The notes below the pieces were generated by a model, which saw only the letters and a program-made list of their open reading frames with translations, was not told the DNA's origin and did no database searches. 64,000 bases of DNA from Cylindrobasidium torrendii FP15055 ss-10 (Eukaryota > Basidiomycota > Agaricomycetes > Agaricales > Physalacriaceae): positions 96,822 to 160,821 of the forward strand of contig KN880464.1 in NCBI GenBank assembly GCA_000934385.1. Direction: 5' to 3'. Position 1 is the first letter of the stretch. Every line of letters begins with the position of its first letter. A program made the position numbers and the translations under genes. This document shows positions 10,206 through 22,189 of this stretch, piece after piece.

Positions 10206-12055
10206 ATGGTCGACGTCGGCACACTCATCTGGCTGTCCTTCCGGCCCTTGATAAAACTGTGCGCATATTGTCGACTGGTTTCGCACCGTCGCTGACGACG
10301 TCGCGCGCAGTGTCCTATGTGTAGGAAGCGGTTTCGTGATCACCAAAGCAGACATATTCCCTGCTATTGCCGCCCGTGGGGCGGGCCAGGTTGCCCTTGT
10401 ACGTTTTTATAATCTTGAAACCGATGCTCCAGACATTAACCTCGACCACAGAATATCACTGGCCCATGTCTGATGTTTTCCAAAATTCTGCCGGCGTTTT
10501 CGACCAAGAATATCCATGTCCTAGGTTGGCGTTCATAGCACCATCTTCAGTCCAAGCACGCTCAACAGAGCCCTTAGCCCCACTCTTCGCAATTGCCGCC
10601 ATATATCAGACCATGGGCATGGTCATGGCACTTTTTGTTAAGCAACTATTCTGGGTCCCGCATCGGTTCCGGTATGGTATCATCGCTGCTGGAGGCTGGG
10701 GAAACTGTGGTGACCTTCGTGAGATTGACTTACTCTGGCATCAGTCCTCGCAAACTCAATCTTCCCTCTAGCTACGGCGGTCGTAATGAGCTTGGCCGCA
10801 AACTCCCCATTCAAAGGACAGGAAGACCAGGACTTGTCTGTCGCCTACATTTCCGCTCTCATCCTGTTCTACACTGTGCGTGACTTTATCTAACCTCCAC
10901 CCGTTGGTCTAAATTGGGTATATCTAGTTCACATTCTTCCCGTTGGGCGGACACAATCTTGTCAAGAAAGACTTCGAAGGCCCTGATGTTGAACCAGAGG
11001 AGGTTCAGTCGGCTCTTCGACAACGCCAGACCCGTCTGATTCGTTCATTCCGTGGAATTTGGCCATGCTCATCCGCCATCGGCGCAGACACAGAAAAAGC
11101 ACATGCCGAAGGTTCTGGAGAGGAGAAATCGGCAGAAAACGACGCCGCCATGGCCCAGCGCCAGGACGACTCGGAGGAGCCTCGAGTGCACTGGAACGAG
11201 GCGAGCTGCCCGGGGACACCTGTAGAGCGACCATCCACGCGTCGGCATGTATCATTCTTCGAAGACGGCTCAACAGCTGTCCCAACAGAGGGTCCTACTC
11301 GTCCGCCATCCATCGACGGAGAGGAAGGCTCACCCGACCTTGCGCTATCTCATCTACACAAGATGAAGGTTGACCGCCAATTATTGTCGCCTCCACCCCG
11401 TCGCTCGAAAGGACTTGTCGCCTGGGATATTGTGAAAGCCTTCCTTAAGTCCATCTGCATGCCACTTTCGCTTGCCATCATCATCTCTTTCCCCATCGCC
11501 CTCATTACTCCGCTCAAGGCTCTGTTTCTTCCCGTTGCAGGCTTCAACATGCACCCCGCCCCCGATGGCGAACCTCCACTCGCTGTGATATACGATTTCG
11601 CTCAGTTTATGGGCGGAGCATCAGTGCCGCTCAACCTGGTGTGTCTTGGCTCGGCGCTGGCCCGGTTGAACGTGCCGAGAAGCCAGTGGTCGTCGCTACC
11701 CCTTGGCGCCATTATGTCGCTTGCCGTGGGGAGGATGGTCATTATGCCAATTTTGGGCGTCCTCATCTGCGAAGGTCTTATCTCCCTCGACTTCATTTCC
11801 AAGGAGGACAGGGTACTCCAATTCATCTGCATGTACGCTCTTCCGTCGTCTGTCCGTATTGGAGACTCGTGACTGACTGCTTTGGCCAGTTTCTTCTCAT
11901 GCCTCCCCACACAAACTACACAAGTGTATATTACACAGGTTTATAGCGGAACAGGAAGTGCGGAGCATCTTTCCGCGTTTCTCATCCCGCAGTACATCAT
12001 AATGTTTCTTTCGATGACCGTGCTGTCTGCATATGCACTGCAGCTTATTTTCTAA
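10206..12055 (+). CDS. Auxin efflux carrier (PIN-like) family membrane transporter
   Basis: Seven exons: 10206-10258, 10311-10398, 10452-10524, 10569-10718, 10772-10875, 10928-11832, 11890-12055; 512 residues. The N-terminal helices read VGTLIWLSFRPLIKL and GSGFVITKADIFPAIAARGA, followed by NITGPCLMFSKILPAF, then PLAPLFAIAAIY and GDLPTAVVMSL, all hallmarks of the fungal branch of the membrane transport protein family (Pfam PF03547). A hydrophilic loop of about 150 residues (roughly 170-330, charged) separates the two helix bundles. The C-terminal bundle ends PTQTTQVYITQVYSGTG and a final helix. The last exon and the 44-nt third intron were fixed by family conservation. Yeast relatives act in the ER or plasma membrane; the substrate here is unknown. 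Evidence for the family is strong. Confidence 0.92.
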
Positions 12056-12892
12056 CGAATTGACATAGAATAGAGGCTTTACTGTACACCTAGACGACAT
12101 AGACACATTAGATTTGCTGCCATAATTTTGGGGATCTTTCTACAGTATATAGACTTACCAGGGCAGCTGTTAAAGCGCGTCGCCACATTCTACTCCGGGG
12201 CTTGCTATCAGTTCTTCTGGGACAAAGGGTTTATCAATCGGTAATTATAACACTTTTATCTTCCATTCCCATTGGACGCTTGCTCACTCCTACGAAACGT
12301 GTACTCGCGGGCGAGCGAGCACCACTTTGCAGCCCGGGCGAGCATTGGCCAATTCCATTGGCTCCCACCCGCCTATCGATCGCGATCACCAACCACAACT
12401 TACCTTCTTGGTCAATTTCGTGACGCTCCATGTCATTATTGGATGTCCGCACGTTTCATTTGCCAGCATCTCAACAGTGCCTCATCTTGTCATTGTTTTC
12501 CACCTGTGGACACATAGTCGTGCCCAGGTCGTGCCGTCTACGGCTTCCCGGTTCAAAGCAGAACCTAGGCCGTCGCATTTTAGTGTTTTCCTCCGTACGA
12601 GAAGGTCAGTGTTGTATACCTGAGAAGCCTCGGCCCCCCAATGCATGCTCGAGGCTGATTTGTTGACGATAGCGGAGTGGCTGGCTGGGGAAACGTCCAG
12701 GCCCCGGACACTTCAATGTACCCCAGATTTCCCCATCTCCCCGCATCCGCCTGGCACACCATCGAGCAGTCGAGACCAGGTCAGATGTCCAAGTTGTCAC
12801 CGATACTTGCCAAGGTATAAAAGCTGCGACGATTTATCTTTTCCATCCAACCTCTACCCTCTTCCTTCTACATTCATCGCCCTCACCTCAAA
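12056..12892. other. Intergenic, long promoter region of the alcohol dehydrogenase
   Basis: 837 bp with no gene. The distal part is AT-rich. The proximal part has C-rich tracts (CCCCAG, TTTCCCC around 12720-12735) and a TATA box; the leader before 12893 is strongly pyrimidine-rich, as in highly expressed fungal genes. Confidence 0.5.
12816..12823 (+). promoter_or_regulatory. TATA box of alcohol dehydrogenase gene
   Basis: TATAAAAG 77 bp upstream of the ATG, followed by a CT-rich leader ending CTCAAAATG. A near-consensus TATA box. Confidence 0.65.
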
Positions 12893-14227
12893 ATGTCTGT
12901 CCTACCCAACTTCACCATCCCGACCAAGCAGACCGTCGCCCTCGTTGAGAAGAGCGGTGGTACAGTCTCAATCAAGAACGACTACCCAGTAACGCAACAG
13001 AGCGAGCTCAAGCCTGGCGAATGTCTCGTCAAGATTCAGGCTACTGGTGCGTGCTGTGCCAACTTCCTGTGTTCCACCCTCTAATGTTGTCAAATTAGGT
13101 TGCTGCCACACAGACCTGCATGCCGCCCTCGGTGACTGGCCTCTCAAGGCTATCTCCCCTCTCATCGGTGGACACGAGGGTGTTGGCATCATTGTCGCCA
13201 TTGGTGATAACACCATTAGCGAGCGCAAGGTTGGGGACCGCGTCGGTATCAAGTGGTTGGCGGACTCTTGCCTGAACTGCGAGCAATGCCGCAATGGTCG
13301 CGAGCAGAGTGAGTCTTCGACGTTCACCCACAGTGTCGGTCACATATTGACTGCTTTCAGATTGCCCGGACGCGAAGCTCAGTGGCTTCACCGTTAACGG
13401 AACCTTCTCTGAATACTGCGTCTCTTTCTGCAATCACGTTTCGCCCATCCCCGAGGGCTTCGATTCCCAAGAAGCTGCTTCTATCCTCTGTGCAGTATGT
13501 GCATCGCATTCTCGTCATTTGCACTTCTCATTTTCCCTAGGGTGTTACCGTTTACCGTGCCATCAAGTACAGCCAGACCCGCCACGGCGACTGGATTGTC
13601 TTGCCTGGTGCTGGAGGTGGACTTGGACATCTTGCTGTTCAGTACGCCAAGGCTCGCGGCCTTCGCGTCGTCGCCATCGACAGCGGCGCAGAGAAGAAGA
13701 AGCTTTGCCTTGAACTCGGTGCGGATGCATGGATCGACTTCAAGGAGTCCAAGGACATTGTCGCGGCCGTCAAGGCGGCTACTGGGGGCGATGGTGCCCA
13801 CTCTGCCATTGTCACCGCTGCTCACGTAAGGCCTTGCCAATTTCTCCCAGTCCTTGAGCTCATGATACCTCCTAGCCCTCTGGTTATACTCAAGCCGTCG
13901 ACTACCTCCGTGGTGGAGGAACCCTCATGGCTGTTGGCCTTCCGGGAGAGGCGAAGCTCGAGGCTTCCATCTTCTTCACTGTCTTCAAGAGCATCTCCAT
14001 CCTTGGTTCGTATGTTGGCAACCGCCAGGACGCCTACGAGGCTCTCGACCTCGCAGCGCAAGGCAAGGTTCGCGTCCACTACGTCTCTAAGCCATTGTCC
14101 GACCTCAAAGCGTATGTTCCTGTCATTGAATTTGTCGAATGCATACTCATTGCACTATAGTACCTACGAGGGTCTGAAGGAGGGCACCGTTGCGGGACGT
14201 ATTGTCTTCGACCTGTCGAAGCAGTAG
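12893..14227 (+). CDS. Zinc-dependent alcohol dehydrogenase (ADH, medium-chain family)
   Basis: Six exons: 12893-13046, 13099-13308, 13361-13494, 13541-13825, 13876-14111, 14161-14227; 361 residues. It oxidises ethanol or reduces acetaldehyde with NAD(H), as inferred from the family. Catalytic zinc ligands are C54 (TGCCHTDLHA), H77 with E78 (GGHEGVG) and C165 (ILCAGVT). The structural zinc has four cysteines, C109, C112, C115 and C123, all present. The Rossmann motif is GAGGGLG (189-195). The length is close to yeast-type ADHs, with a short N-terminal extension. All five introns (46-52 nt) restore frame at conserved blocks. A strong TATA box and CT-rich leader suggest high expression. It is followed by about 1 kb without a gene. 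Confidence 0.95.
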
Positions 14228-15113
14228 ACGCGACATTCAAAATGGACGAGGGTTTCGAGGAATCTAAAGGAAAGATTAACTAACTGCAATTTGTATCAGT
14301 AGCATACTTGTATGTAACATTTGGAACGACTCGTTTTCGCAGAGTCTCGCGAAGTGCATGATATCGGCTTGGATATGGTTCACTTGCATTTGGAAGCCAA
14401 CCATAAGAGTGGGTCGCACAAGTACAGGCAAAGTTGCGTCCCGCCTGTGCCGGCGCGTTTAAGTCCTCAGACTTGTCTCCGACTAGTTACGCTGTGATGA
14501 TAGCTCTCCGAAGGGGTCAGCGCTGCGCTTGAAGGGGTCAATGTCATAGAGAGATTGAATCGGAAAAGAAGACCCATCCTTCCGCGCAGTAAGCAAAACA
14601 GGCATAAGTAACTTCGAGCGGTCAATGACGATGTCAAACAAAGGCTAATTCAGTGCTAATTCGCACCGTGACAAGGCATCACGTTTGTGACAAACTCGAT
14701 CACGTGGGGTGTGTCTCCGTCTCGATTATGATGTTGTCCCGCATTTCACGCGGAGAAACTATCGGAAATAACTGAATCTCCCTCTTTAGACTTCGGGCTG
14801 TGTGATTCTTGGGTGCGTATCAAGACTCAGAGCCCTATGATGCTCGAGATACTTTGCAAAGCTGAAGCATAGTATCCTGCCCTGCACCTAGGTGACTTAC
14901 TTGCACAAAGTTCTTGAACTCTGAACAATTGAATATCAACGATAGAAATCCCGCTAAAGAGTCCAATTTGATACGTATCGTACGTCTCTTGCACGGCGGA
15001 TTTTGAGCCACTAATTCGGCAGAGGCTGGCTATTAACAGGCCAGGATATTGTATTGCTGTACACTCAGACATCGATAATAAACATTTACCCCTTCGTCTT
15101 CATTATCGCCTGG

Positions 15114-15148
15114 AGGAGCGTTCGTCTTGGTGGTGAACGAACGCTCCT
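15114..15148. promoter_or_regulatory. Perfect 12-bp inverted repeat, 11-bp spacer
   Basis: AGGAGCGTTCGT (15114-15125) and ACGAACGCTCCT (15137-15148) are exact reverse complements. The centre lies about 65 bp upstream of the TATA box at 15196. It could be a binding site for a dimeric regulator, or a hairpin if transcribed. Confidence 0.55.
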
Positions 15149-15195
15149 ACACACATACAGGCTCCTATAGCTATGGGGCCATGTATCTTCGCCGG

Positions 15196-15202
15196 TATAA
15201 AG
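15196..15202 (+). promoter_or_regulatory. TATA box upstream of small unknown gene
   Basis: TATAAAG, 85 bp before the ATG at 15281, with a pyrimidine/CA-rich leader between. Confidence 0.5.
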
Positions 15203-15280
15203 AGAGCGCGCCAAAAAAGTGTCGGGAGCACCCTAAATACCCTCACCACCCTGCCAAAGCTTCACCCATCATTCACAAAG

Positions 15281-15625
15281 ATGGTCGGATCACGCCGCTT
15301 TTCCATTTCGTTCAACATCTTCCATATCCGGTCAAGGAGCAAGGACTCGAGTTCAAGTGACGAACCTCGCGCATCACCCATCAAGCCTGTACGAATGCCT
15401 GCAGAGCCTCGCAAGCTGCGCCGCGTCGAGCGTAAATCAGTCGACCTACGGCGAAAATTCACACGGGACGAGGCTATGATTGTTTCTATCAGCGACGCCA
15501 GGCATTCCGCTGACTGGGAGTACGCGGACGCAATGATGGCGGAGAACGTCAAGATATTTGACCAGCCTGAGAGGAGGTATAGTGATCCAGGCGAGGTGGA
15601 CGCGGAATCGCATGGGAGACCATGA
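15281..15625 (+). CDS. Small basic hypothetical protein (114 aa)
   Basis: An ATG-started ORF of 114 residues, not recognised. The N-terminus (MVGSRRFSISFNIF) is followed by a Ser/Arg/Pro-rich basic stretch and a segment rich in Arg/Glu/Asp (RRVERKSVDLRRKFTRDEAM). No signal peptide, membrane helix or cysteine pattern. A TATA box and a palindrome upstream, plus a CA/CT-rich leader, support a real transcript. A non-coding transcript or a first exon of something longer are alternatives. Confidence 0.45.
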   Translation: MVGSRRFSISFNIFHIRSRSKDSSSSDEPRASPIKPVRMPAEPRKLRRVERKSVDLRRKFTRDEAMIVSISDARHSADWEYADAMMAENVKIFDQPERRYSDPGEVDAESHGRP

Positions 15626-16083
15626 CCCCTGGTCTACCCCTTCCTCTTGGATGGGCCGTCCCCCCTGCTATCTTCTACCCAAAACCTCTGCACATAGCTT
15701 CCACTTCCACTTCACGTCCATCCCACCCTTGCTTTTTATCACCGTTATACCATTTCTCTCGGGCACTCATCACTATCGTGTTTTCTTTTGCTCATGCTGG
15801 AGTCGGGATCGCTTTTGTCGTCATTATCTTGTTTGTACTTGTACATGCGTAGCACAGTCCTTGCACAAATACCAACAGCCTTTGTTGGTGAAGCTCGAAG
15901 TCTTGTCCACATCTGTATTGACAAGGCATAGTATGTGAAGTAAATCGTCCTTCATCCAGGCGCACTGCCCAGTGAACATAAGAAAATCCACTCGAGCAAA
16001 GAAATGTCCTTGCCAATCGTATTTAGTAGTAAAGACAGTGTCAGCGTATACAACAAAACCCTCAAAATACCCTCTGTAAATAA
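15626..16083. other. Intergenic between convergent genes
   Basis: 458 bp of presumed 3' UTRs. Nothing recognised. Confidence 0.5.
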
Positions 16084-17276
16084 TCAAGAAAGCGTGAAAA
16101 CAGTTAACAATAAGATAACGAGCAACATAGCGTGGGGGTGTAGGTATGGCGCGGCGTCAGCGCTGGCCGCTGCGACCGTCGGTGCGTAACCCTCGCCGCA
16201 TGCCCCATCAGCAAGCACCTGCGCCGCCGGATACGTCTTCTGCAATGCATCATTCTCCGCGTATGCATTGGCATACACATTCATTACGCTCTTCGTACAC
16301 GCTGAGCACGACGGTGTCGACGTCTTTGGGACGCTGATACCCAGCGGGAGCTGATAGAAGTATTGGTCGGACGGATTGCTGTTGTGCGCTGCGTTCACAT
16401 AGCAGTAGGTGTTCGAAGACGGGTCGCTCTCGCATGCTGTCTTGTACATCGGTTCGTACGCCTGTAGCGCCCGGAGCGTCGATGATGCGATTTTGCTCTC
16501 GTCTTCGACGTCCGCAGCGCAAGCCGTTGGCAATGCGTTGGCGAACCACTCCATATTGCTCCGACATGCATCAAAGCCCAGTGGTGGATTACATGTCGCC
16601 CACACCAAAGTATTCAGGTCTTCAAGATTGGACTGTGCCTGAGGAAATGAGCTTTGAAAACATGAGAGGTGTCTAGGGCAAGACTCACATCGATAAAGTC
16701 ATTCGAGGTTTGCAAAAGAATGGAAAATGGTCGGCACAACTTGAACGAAGCCGAACTGGTCATGTTGGAGAAGAATCTGTAGCAGGTCATGGACGCATAG
16801 TTCTGGGTGATGTCACTGTTGAACGCAGCGGGGAACGGGTCAGGGAGCGTAGGATTCGTTGGAATGGTCGGCACAGGCTGCGCAGTTGCTGCCAATGAGG
16901 TGGAAGTCGCCAACAGCACACCAGGTGCACCTGATCCAAGGAGCAGGCTCGTTGCAGTCGCGGATATGGCCTCGGATACGGTTGAGGCAGCGCCCTCGTC
17001 GTTCGCAGGGTGTCGTTTGTGCAAGCTCCAATGCGATAAGCCGTTCCAAGGTAGAGGCGATCCAGAGAGGACGTCGAACGCAGCAGGATGTGGGAGCAAG
17101 CGCGTCGAGAGCGTGATAAGGATGAGAGCCAACGGTGTGAGAACAACCATCCATCTTGTCCGGCGCCCCGTCGCTTTCTTGACAGCTTCGGGTGCGATTA
17201 TAGGTGGGAAATACTCCTGCTTTTCGTCCGCGCCGTCTGCGCTCGGTGGGAGAGGAGATGCAGGAGGTGTGAACAT
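16084..17276 (-). CDS. DUF7729-type membrane/secreted protein
   Basis: Exons 17276-16689 and 16638-16084 (50-nt intron) give 380 residues. The start MFTPPASPLPPS is the usual N-terminus of this basidiomycete family, so I preferred it over an in-frame upstream ATG at 17369. A hydrophobic helix lies near residues 42-60 (WMVVLTPLALILITL). A Ser/Thr/Pro-rich linker follows, then the conserved cysteine domain: TLPDPFPAAFN, CYRFFSNMT, CRPFSILL, LVWATCNPPLGFDAC, NTYCYVNAAHNSNPSDQYFY, and PSCSACTKSVM. The extreme C-terminus is hydrophobic (AMLLVILLLTVFTLS), so the domain is probably extracytoplasmic and anchored at both ends or by GPI. Function unknown. Confidence 0.85.
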
Positions 17277-18099
17277 GGTACCCTGCCAGGTAAAGATTGT
17301 GGTGGGAAACGAATGTGGTTGGATCCAGGCAAGCCGTTTGCACGGCCGAGCGAGCGAGCTACTCCTCAAGGACTAGAGAGAAAAGTTAGCCTTTGGGGGC
17401 AAGAAGATAATGCACTGTCGCGCACTGATCCCTTCCTTCTTGTCTGCGCGTCCCAGATGCACTCGCCAACAACGGCGAAGAGTGGAGACAGCGATAAACG
17501 TAGAAGATGATGGTGGAAAGAGACAGAGAAACGGTGAGCCCACTCCGGCGCTAAGGTGCCTGGGCTGCCAGGGCCAATATTTCGGGGCGCGCGCAATCGA
17601 TCGGTGCCAGGTGGCTGTGTTTCGATTTCCCATTGTCCCTTTATAAGTTGCCTGTCGAGTTTTTATGTATATTGCTCAATATTCCATGTCTCCTGCTTGA
17701 CAACAACTCCACCGAGATACAAAATTCAGATAACCAGCGCTAGTCGAAGATATCGAATTGTATGCGACGCTGCACGCCACCTGGTGCTAGTTGTTCTGCG
17801 CCGCCTTCTCGCATACAAACAGAAAGACCCCAGATATTCCCTCCCATTCAGCGCGCTGATGACTCCCACTGACGGTACGCACCCATGGAACTACGCACCG
17901 AGCTTCTGCAATGGCCCTGGTAACAGGCGAAAACCACACGAGCCTGAAGAAAGAAAGAACTCTTCTTGTTGGCTGACTCGTGGCCAGTAAGAAAACTCCC
18001 ACATCCAAGTGCCCGAATGGTGCGCAATTGGCTACCTCTATAGCGGTATACTTGTTGGTACATACATCTACTCCTCTTCTATGTATCTAGTGGAACACT
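17277..18099. other. Intergenic between DUF7729 gene and ketopantoate-reductase gene
   Basis: 823 bp. Left part is the DUF7729 promoter, right part the 3' flank of the next gene. No further gene recognised. Confidence 0.5.
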
Positions 18100-19569
18100 T
18101 TACGCGCACGCCCTCTTGCGCATAATCTGGTTCTGCTTCACGAGCATGATGCTGTACATCATCTTTACATGAGGCGCTGCCACCTCGAGTCTCTTCGCTA
18201 ACCGCACAACAGACCCCCACACGGGCTCGATTTCCATTGGTGCGCCCTTCTCTAAATCAATCAATGTCGATGGTTTTGTTGAGGCGTCGGGCTGAGCGAT
18301 TGTAAGTCGGGGCGTTCCCAAGCACCGAAAGGGAGGACATACGCAGGTGAACATCTTGCGCATCATTTCGACCAGCGCGCGCCCAGCACCGGGTCTAAAG
18401 CATTCGAACGAATCCGGAATGCCCATTGCGTGTCCTGAATCGTGGATCAGAGCATGCCTCAAGCGATTGGTCGAGTCGACATACCTATCCGCACGCAGTC
18501 CTCAAAGATATCCTCCGCCAACCCAAGGGAGTATTCTTCAATCAGTTCTGTGTGGGCTGGGTGCACGTAAACCTCGTAGCTCTGTCCATCCTGCGGTGGC
18601 GGTCGAAACAACGCCATTATGGGGTATCTGGGAGAGGCCATGAACACTAGCCAACAATAAGACTCTGTCGACGTACCCAGTCAACACACACAATCCGCTA
18701 AACACCACATTTCTCATATTCTTGTCAAATTTATATCGTTGCACCTCGGGAACGATGTTGGTCTTGCTCCCTCCTCTTTTCAGCGCTCGGCCTATCCGGT
18801 CGAGGGTATACTGCTCCTCAACGCTATTCACAGTTGTCGTGTAATCGTCTGGCCTGTACACTCCTAAGTACAACTCCTCCTGTAACATTATGTCAGTCTC
18901 GAAAGTCATAGCAGAAGGGCAGATCACGTACATATGCATTGTGGTTAACGACAGCGCCTGCCTGGTTCGTGAAGATGTGAAGCGCAGCACTTATGACACT
19001 CGGTCGCTCGGTAACCGTCCTGAGGCGCTCGTATAACTCTCGCTCGATGTCGAACCCGTTTTGAAAGAGTACGTATGTTGGCTGGCCGTAGGCGCTCGTA
19101 TAGACATCGCAGAGTAAGGGCTCGAGGATCTTGGATGTCGGGAGCACCTCTGGGACGCATTTAGAAGTGACGATAACATAGTCGTATCGTTTGACTGCCG
19201 CCGCTCCTATGGAAGAATACACTGGACACGACAGTCAGTCTGACAGTGCTGGCAGGCCATGGGCCGGGCGTACAGTGATGTGGTCTCCATCCCTCCTTTG
19301 TGCCAAATTTCTCGCTCTTGATGTGTAAACCTTGGTCTGTGAGGCAGTCAGTCGACAAAGAAACTGAACGAGCGTCGTCGACGTACTCTTAATCAAATCG
19401 AAATTGCTGCGCGCAACAGCAGATACGTTGACAAGGCCTGAAGCATCGAGGACGTATGCGTCTGTAACCTGGTTCCAGCCAGAGGACAACCACGACAACG
19501 AAGTCACCTACAAATGCTGCCAATGGCGCCCAGCCCAACAACAAGGACTTCTAGTCTTGAAGCACCCAT
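18100..19569 (-). CDS. Ketopantoate reductase (ApbA/PanE)-like protein, copy 1
   Basis: Eight exons on the minus strand: 19569-19512, 19461-19387, 19336-19274, 19221-18932, 18879-18677, 18627-18485, 18434-18343, 18291-18100; 371 residues. The N-terminal NADP-binding motif is VVGLGAIG. Other conserved blocks are YAYVLDASG, VARSNFDL, RYDYVIVTSK, VLFQNG, LGVYRPDDY, and the C-terminal domain with IEPVWGSVVRLAKRLEV. The family reduces 2-dehydropantoate to pantoate in pantothenate/CoA synthesis, but fungal genomes hold many paralogs of uncertain substrate. A minus-strand TATAAAAA lies at 19688-19681. Exons 2-7 (75, 63, 290, 203, 143, 92 nt) match the next gene exactly in length, so this is one half of an inverted duplicate. 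Confidence 0.9.
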
Positions 19570-20377
19570 TTTGTGTGTATAGACGGTAGGGCAGAGGGAT
19601 AAGAATGAGGTAGAGGCAAGCAACCGACGTGGAGGGAGGCAAGAAAGGACCGGATATTTGCCTGTTGGTCTGGAGCAGAATTTTTATACCCCAGTAGTGC
19701 TGAGTACCGCAAGGTTCAAGCAAGTTCCGTAGATAAGAACGAGGATCCGGAGCGTCAAAGCCATTGTTGTTGTGTGTACGAGCCAGCACTCAGAAAGCGT
19801 CTCTCCAAATGTTCTTTGAACATCAGAGGACAAGATACTTGCCCTTCAATCAGAGAAACCAAGTCTACACTCTCAACTGTAGCGTAGATAATTCAGTCAA
19901 GCACTTGGAAGAAGAGCGTGGCGCATTTGGCTCTCGGACGGATCTTACACCACGCACGATGGCGCGTTTTAGGGTCGTGACGGTGATGGTTGGGAAGAAA
20001 GTCACGCCAGGTCACGCATTGTGCACATGACGGACAACTCTCAGCATCCTCCCATCACCCACTCTACTTTATCTGAACTGATGTTACTGTGAACCGTGAC
20101 TTACTCTCCAACTGCTTTTGAATTGAACGGAAAGACTAGCGTCATGGTGATGACTGGAATGCGACATGGAACGCTCAAACGGACAAGTTTACGCGTCGTT
20201 TTTCGGTCTTCCGAGCCAGTCACGCACTGCACGAGTCCTCAGTGAAGTGAGCTGAGGATGTAGAAGATCTTTCTACAAGCCCAATGCACTTCTAAGCCGC
20301 GCTTACGCACTCATGCGTGTAAGAATCTATATAAGTCAGCGACAGAACCTGTCCCTCTTCACAATTCTCTGACCATC
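19570..20377. promoter_or_regulatory. Shared head-to-head promoter region of the two ketopantoate-reductase paralogs
   Basis: 808 bp between divergent start codons, with a TATA box for each gene: minus-strand TATAAAAA at 19688-19681 and plus-strand TATATAAG at 20328-20335, 50 bp before the plus ATG. No other gene seen. Confidence 0.6.
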
Positions 20378-21884
20378 ATGTCCACTGAGAAGAAATCTGA
20401 AATACTCCTTGTTGGCCTCGGCGCTATTGGAACCATCTGTCTGTATGACTCGGTGCTTTTCGATGCAGCGTACTGACGAGTGGGCGCTGCTTCAGACGCG
20501 TATGTCCTGCAAGCCTCCGGCCTCGCAAACGTGACTGTAGTTGCTCGAAGCAACTACGATGTAGCAAAAGGTGATTAGCCATTTGATCACTTGGAAGCAC
20601 TGGTGAACATGATGATGCTCGCAGGCAGCGGCATACACATCAAGAGCCTCAAGTTCGGTAATCATCCCGGCTGGAAGCCCGACAATGGTTTGCATCGCAT
20701 TCCAGAGATGAGAGCGCACCGCTCATTGCTCCTAGTCGTCGCCAGCATTGCCGAGGCTGCGACCAAGCAATACGACTACGTTATCGTAACAACGAAGCTC
20801 GTCCCCGAGCTCCTCACAACCCCTCAGCTCCTCGAACCCTTCCTCACGGCACCATACATCGACTCCTTCGAACAGCCCGTCTATGTCCTGGCACAGAACG
20901 GCTTGGAAATAGAGCAAGATCTCTACGATGCCGTCGCAGCTTTGGGGAAAACACCAAAAATCCTCCCTTGCGCTCTACAAATCGGGTGCAGCCTGGTTGA
21001 CAATGTTGTTGAGCATCTCACAGGCGTTAGTAGTAGCCATCCACAGTCCCGCTGCCCGAGGTGTTGACAACATTCGAATAGGAAAACATCATCATTGGTT
21101 TTCACAGGCCGAACGACTACCTGACCGCTACCAACACCGCGGACGAACAAGCCACCCTCGACGACCTGACCAATATCTTGAAGACGGGCGGCAGCGACGC
21201 AAGGGGCGTTCCAGATATCCCACGCTATAAGTTCCACAAGAATGTAGGCAATTGCACACTGGTGTCGACGACCGTGTTGACTGGGTCCGTCCTTGACCTG
21301 GATCATGCACAACCCGAGTGTTCTCATAACAAAATCATAGATACTTCCTGTCCGCCTTTCTGCGCCAGCCGCCGACAAACGAGGGAGATTACACTGAGTA
21401 CTTGCACCCGAGGAACAAGGATAAGGTCGAGCAATACACTATTGCCGAGTTCAAGGGTTTGGTGAAGGAGAACCTCGACGTAGGTGCGTAGAGCCAGCAC
21501 GACATCCTTGCCAGCGCCTCATACTAACATCTCGCGGAATTCAGCGAAGGCCATTGGATTCCCATCGACGGCCGACTGTCTTCCCCCAACCATGGCGGAC
21601 GATACGATTGCCACAATGCGCGGGATGTTTGCAAATGTGCGTTCTCCCCATGGTCTTCTTGACGATGGCTAACGTCTGCCTAGCCTGCGGTGAAGGACGG
21701 CTTGATGACCTCAACACAGCGCGACTGCGCGAGCAACCTTCCCATGGAGGTCGAGGTCATCCTTGGCTCTGTGGTTCGCCTGGCGGAGAAGTTCCAAGTC
21801 GACATCCCTCGTATTCGAATGGCATACGCCATGATCCTCGTAAAACAGAACCAGATATTCAGGCTGAAGGGAGTCAAAGCATAG
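20378..21884 (+). CDS. Ketopantoate reductase (ApbA/PanE)-like protein, copy 2
   Basis: Eight exons: 20378-20438, 20496-20570, 20625-20687, 20736-21025, 21082-21284, 21341-21483, 21545-21636, 21684-21884; 375 residues. The NADP motif GLGAIG spans residues 13-18 (LLVGLGAIGTI). Conserved blocks: VVARSNYDVAK, YDYVIVTTKLVPELL, YVLAQNGLEI, GFHRPNDY, RYKFHKN, VLTGYFLSAF, and VEVILGSVVRLAEKFQV near the C-terminus. It ends with the same MILVKQNQI block as copy 1. The presumed reaction is NADPH-dependent ketoacid reduction in the cytosol. Divergent sequence but identical gene architecture indicates an old inverted duplication, with both copies kept intact. Substrate specificity cannot be read from the sequence. 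Confidence 0.9.
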
Positions 21885-22189
21885 AGGAGTGTAGCATGAG
21901 AGATGCTGTTGCTTGCAATTGTATCAAGATACTGTATTGTGGCTTGTCTGGCCGTTGGCTGGATGCAAAAATCAACTCGGTTAAGTCAACTGGTGAGGCG
22001 AATTGAGAGCAGACAGAGGGCAATGCTTAGATGTCGCTTTTATTGGTATCAGGAGGCGTGTTTATGCAAATGCTTAGGCAATGATGGGGAGAAAAGACTG
22101 AAATTGGAGATACAGAGTATGTGTTCTATGCAACCTATGCATACAAATTAGTTCTAGTTAGGATATTATTTGGGCCTACTCACCAGAAA
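21885..22189. other. Intergenic between convergent genes
   Basis: 305 bp of 3' flanks; nothing recognised. Confidence 0.5.

Larger units (their letters stand above)
14228..15280. other. Intergenic, contains a palindrome and TATA box near its right end
   Basis: 1,053 bp without a recognisable gene. The left half is probably the 3' UTR of the dehydrogenase. The right end holds the regulatory elements listed separately. Confidence 0.5.
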
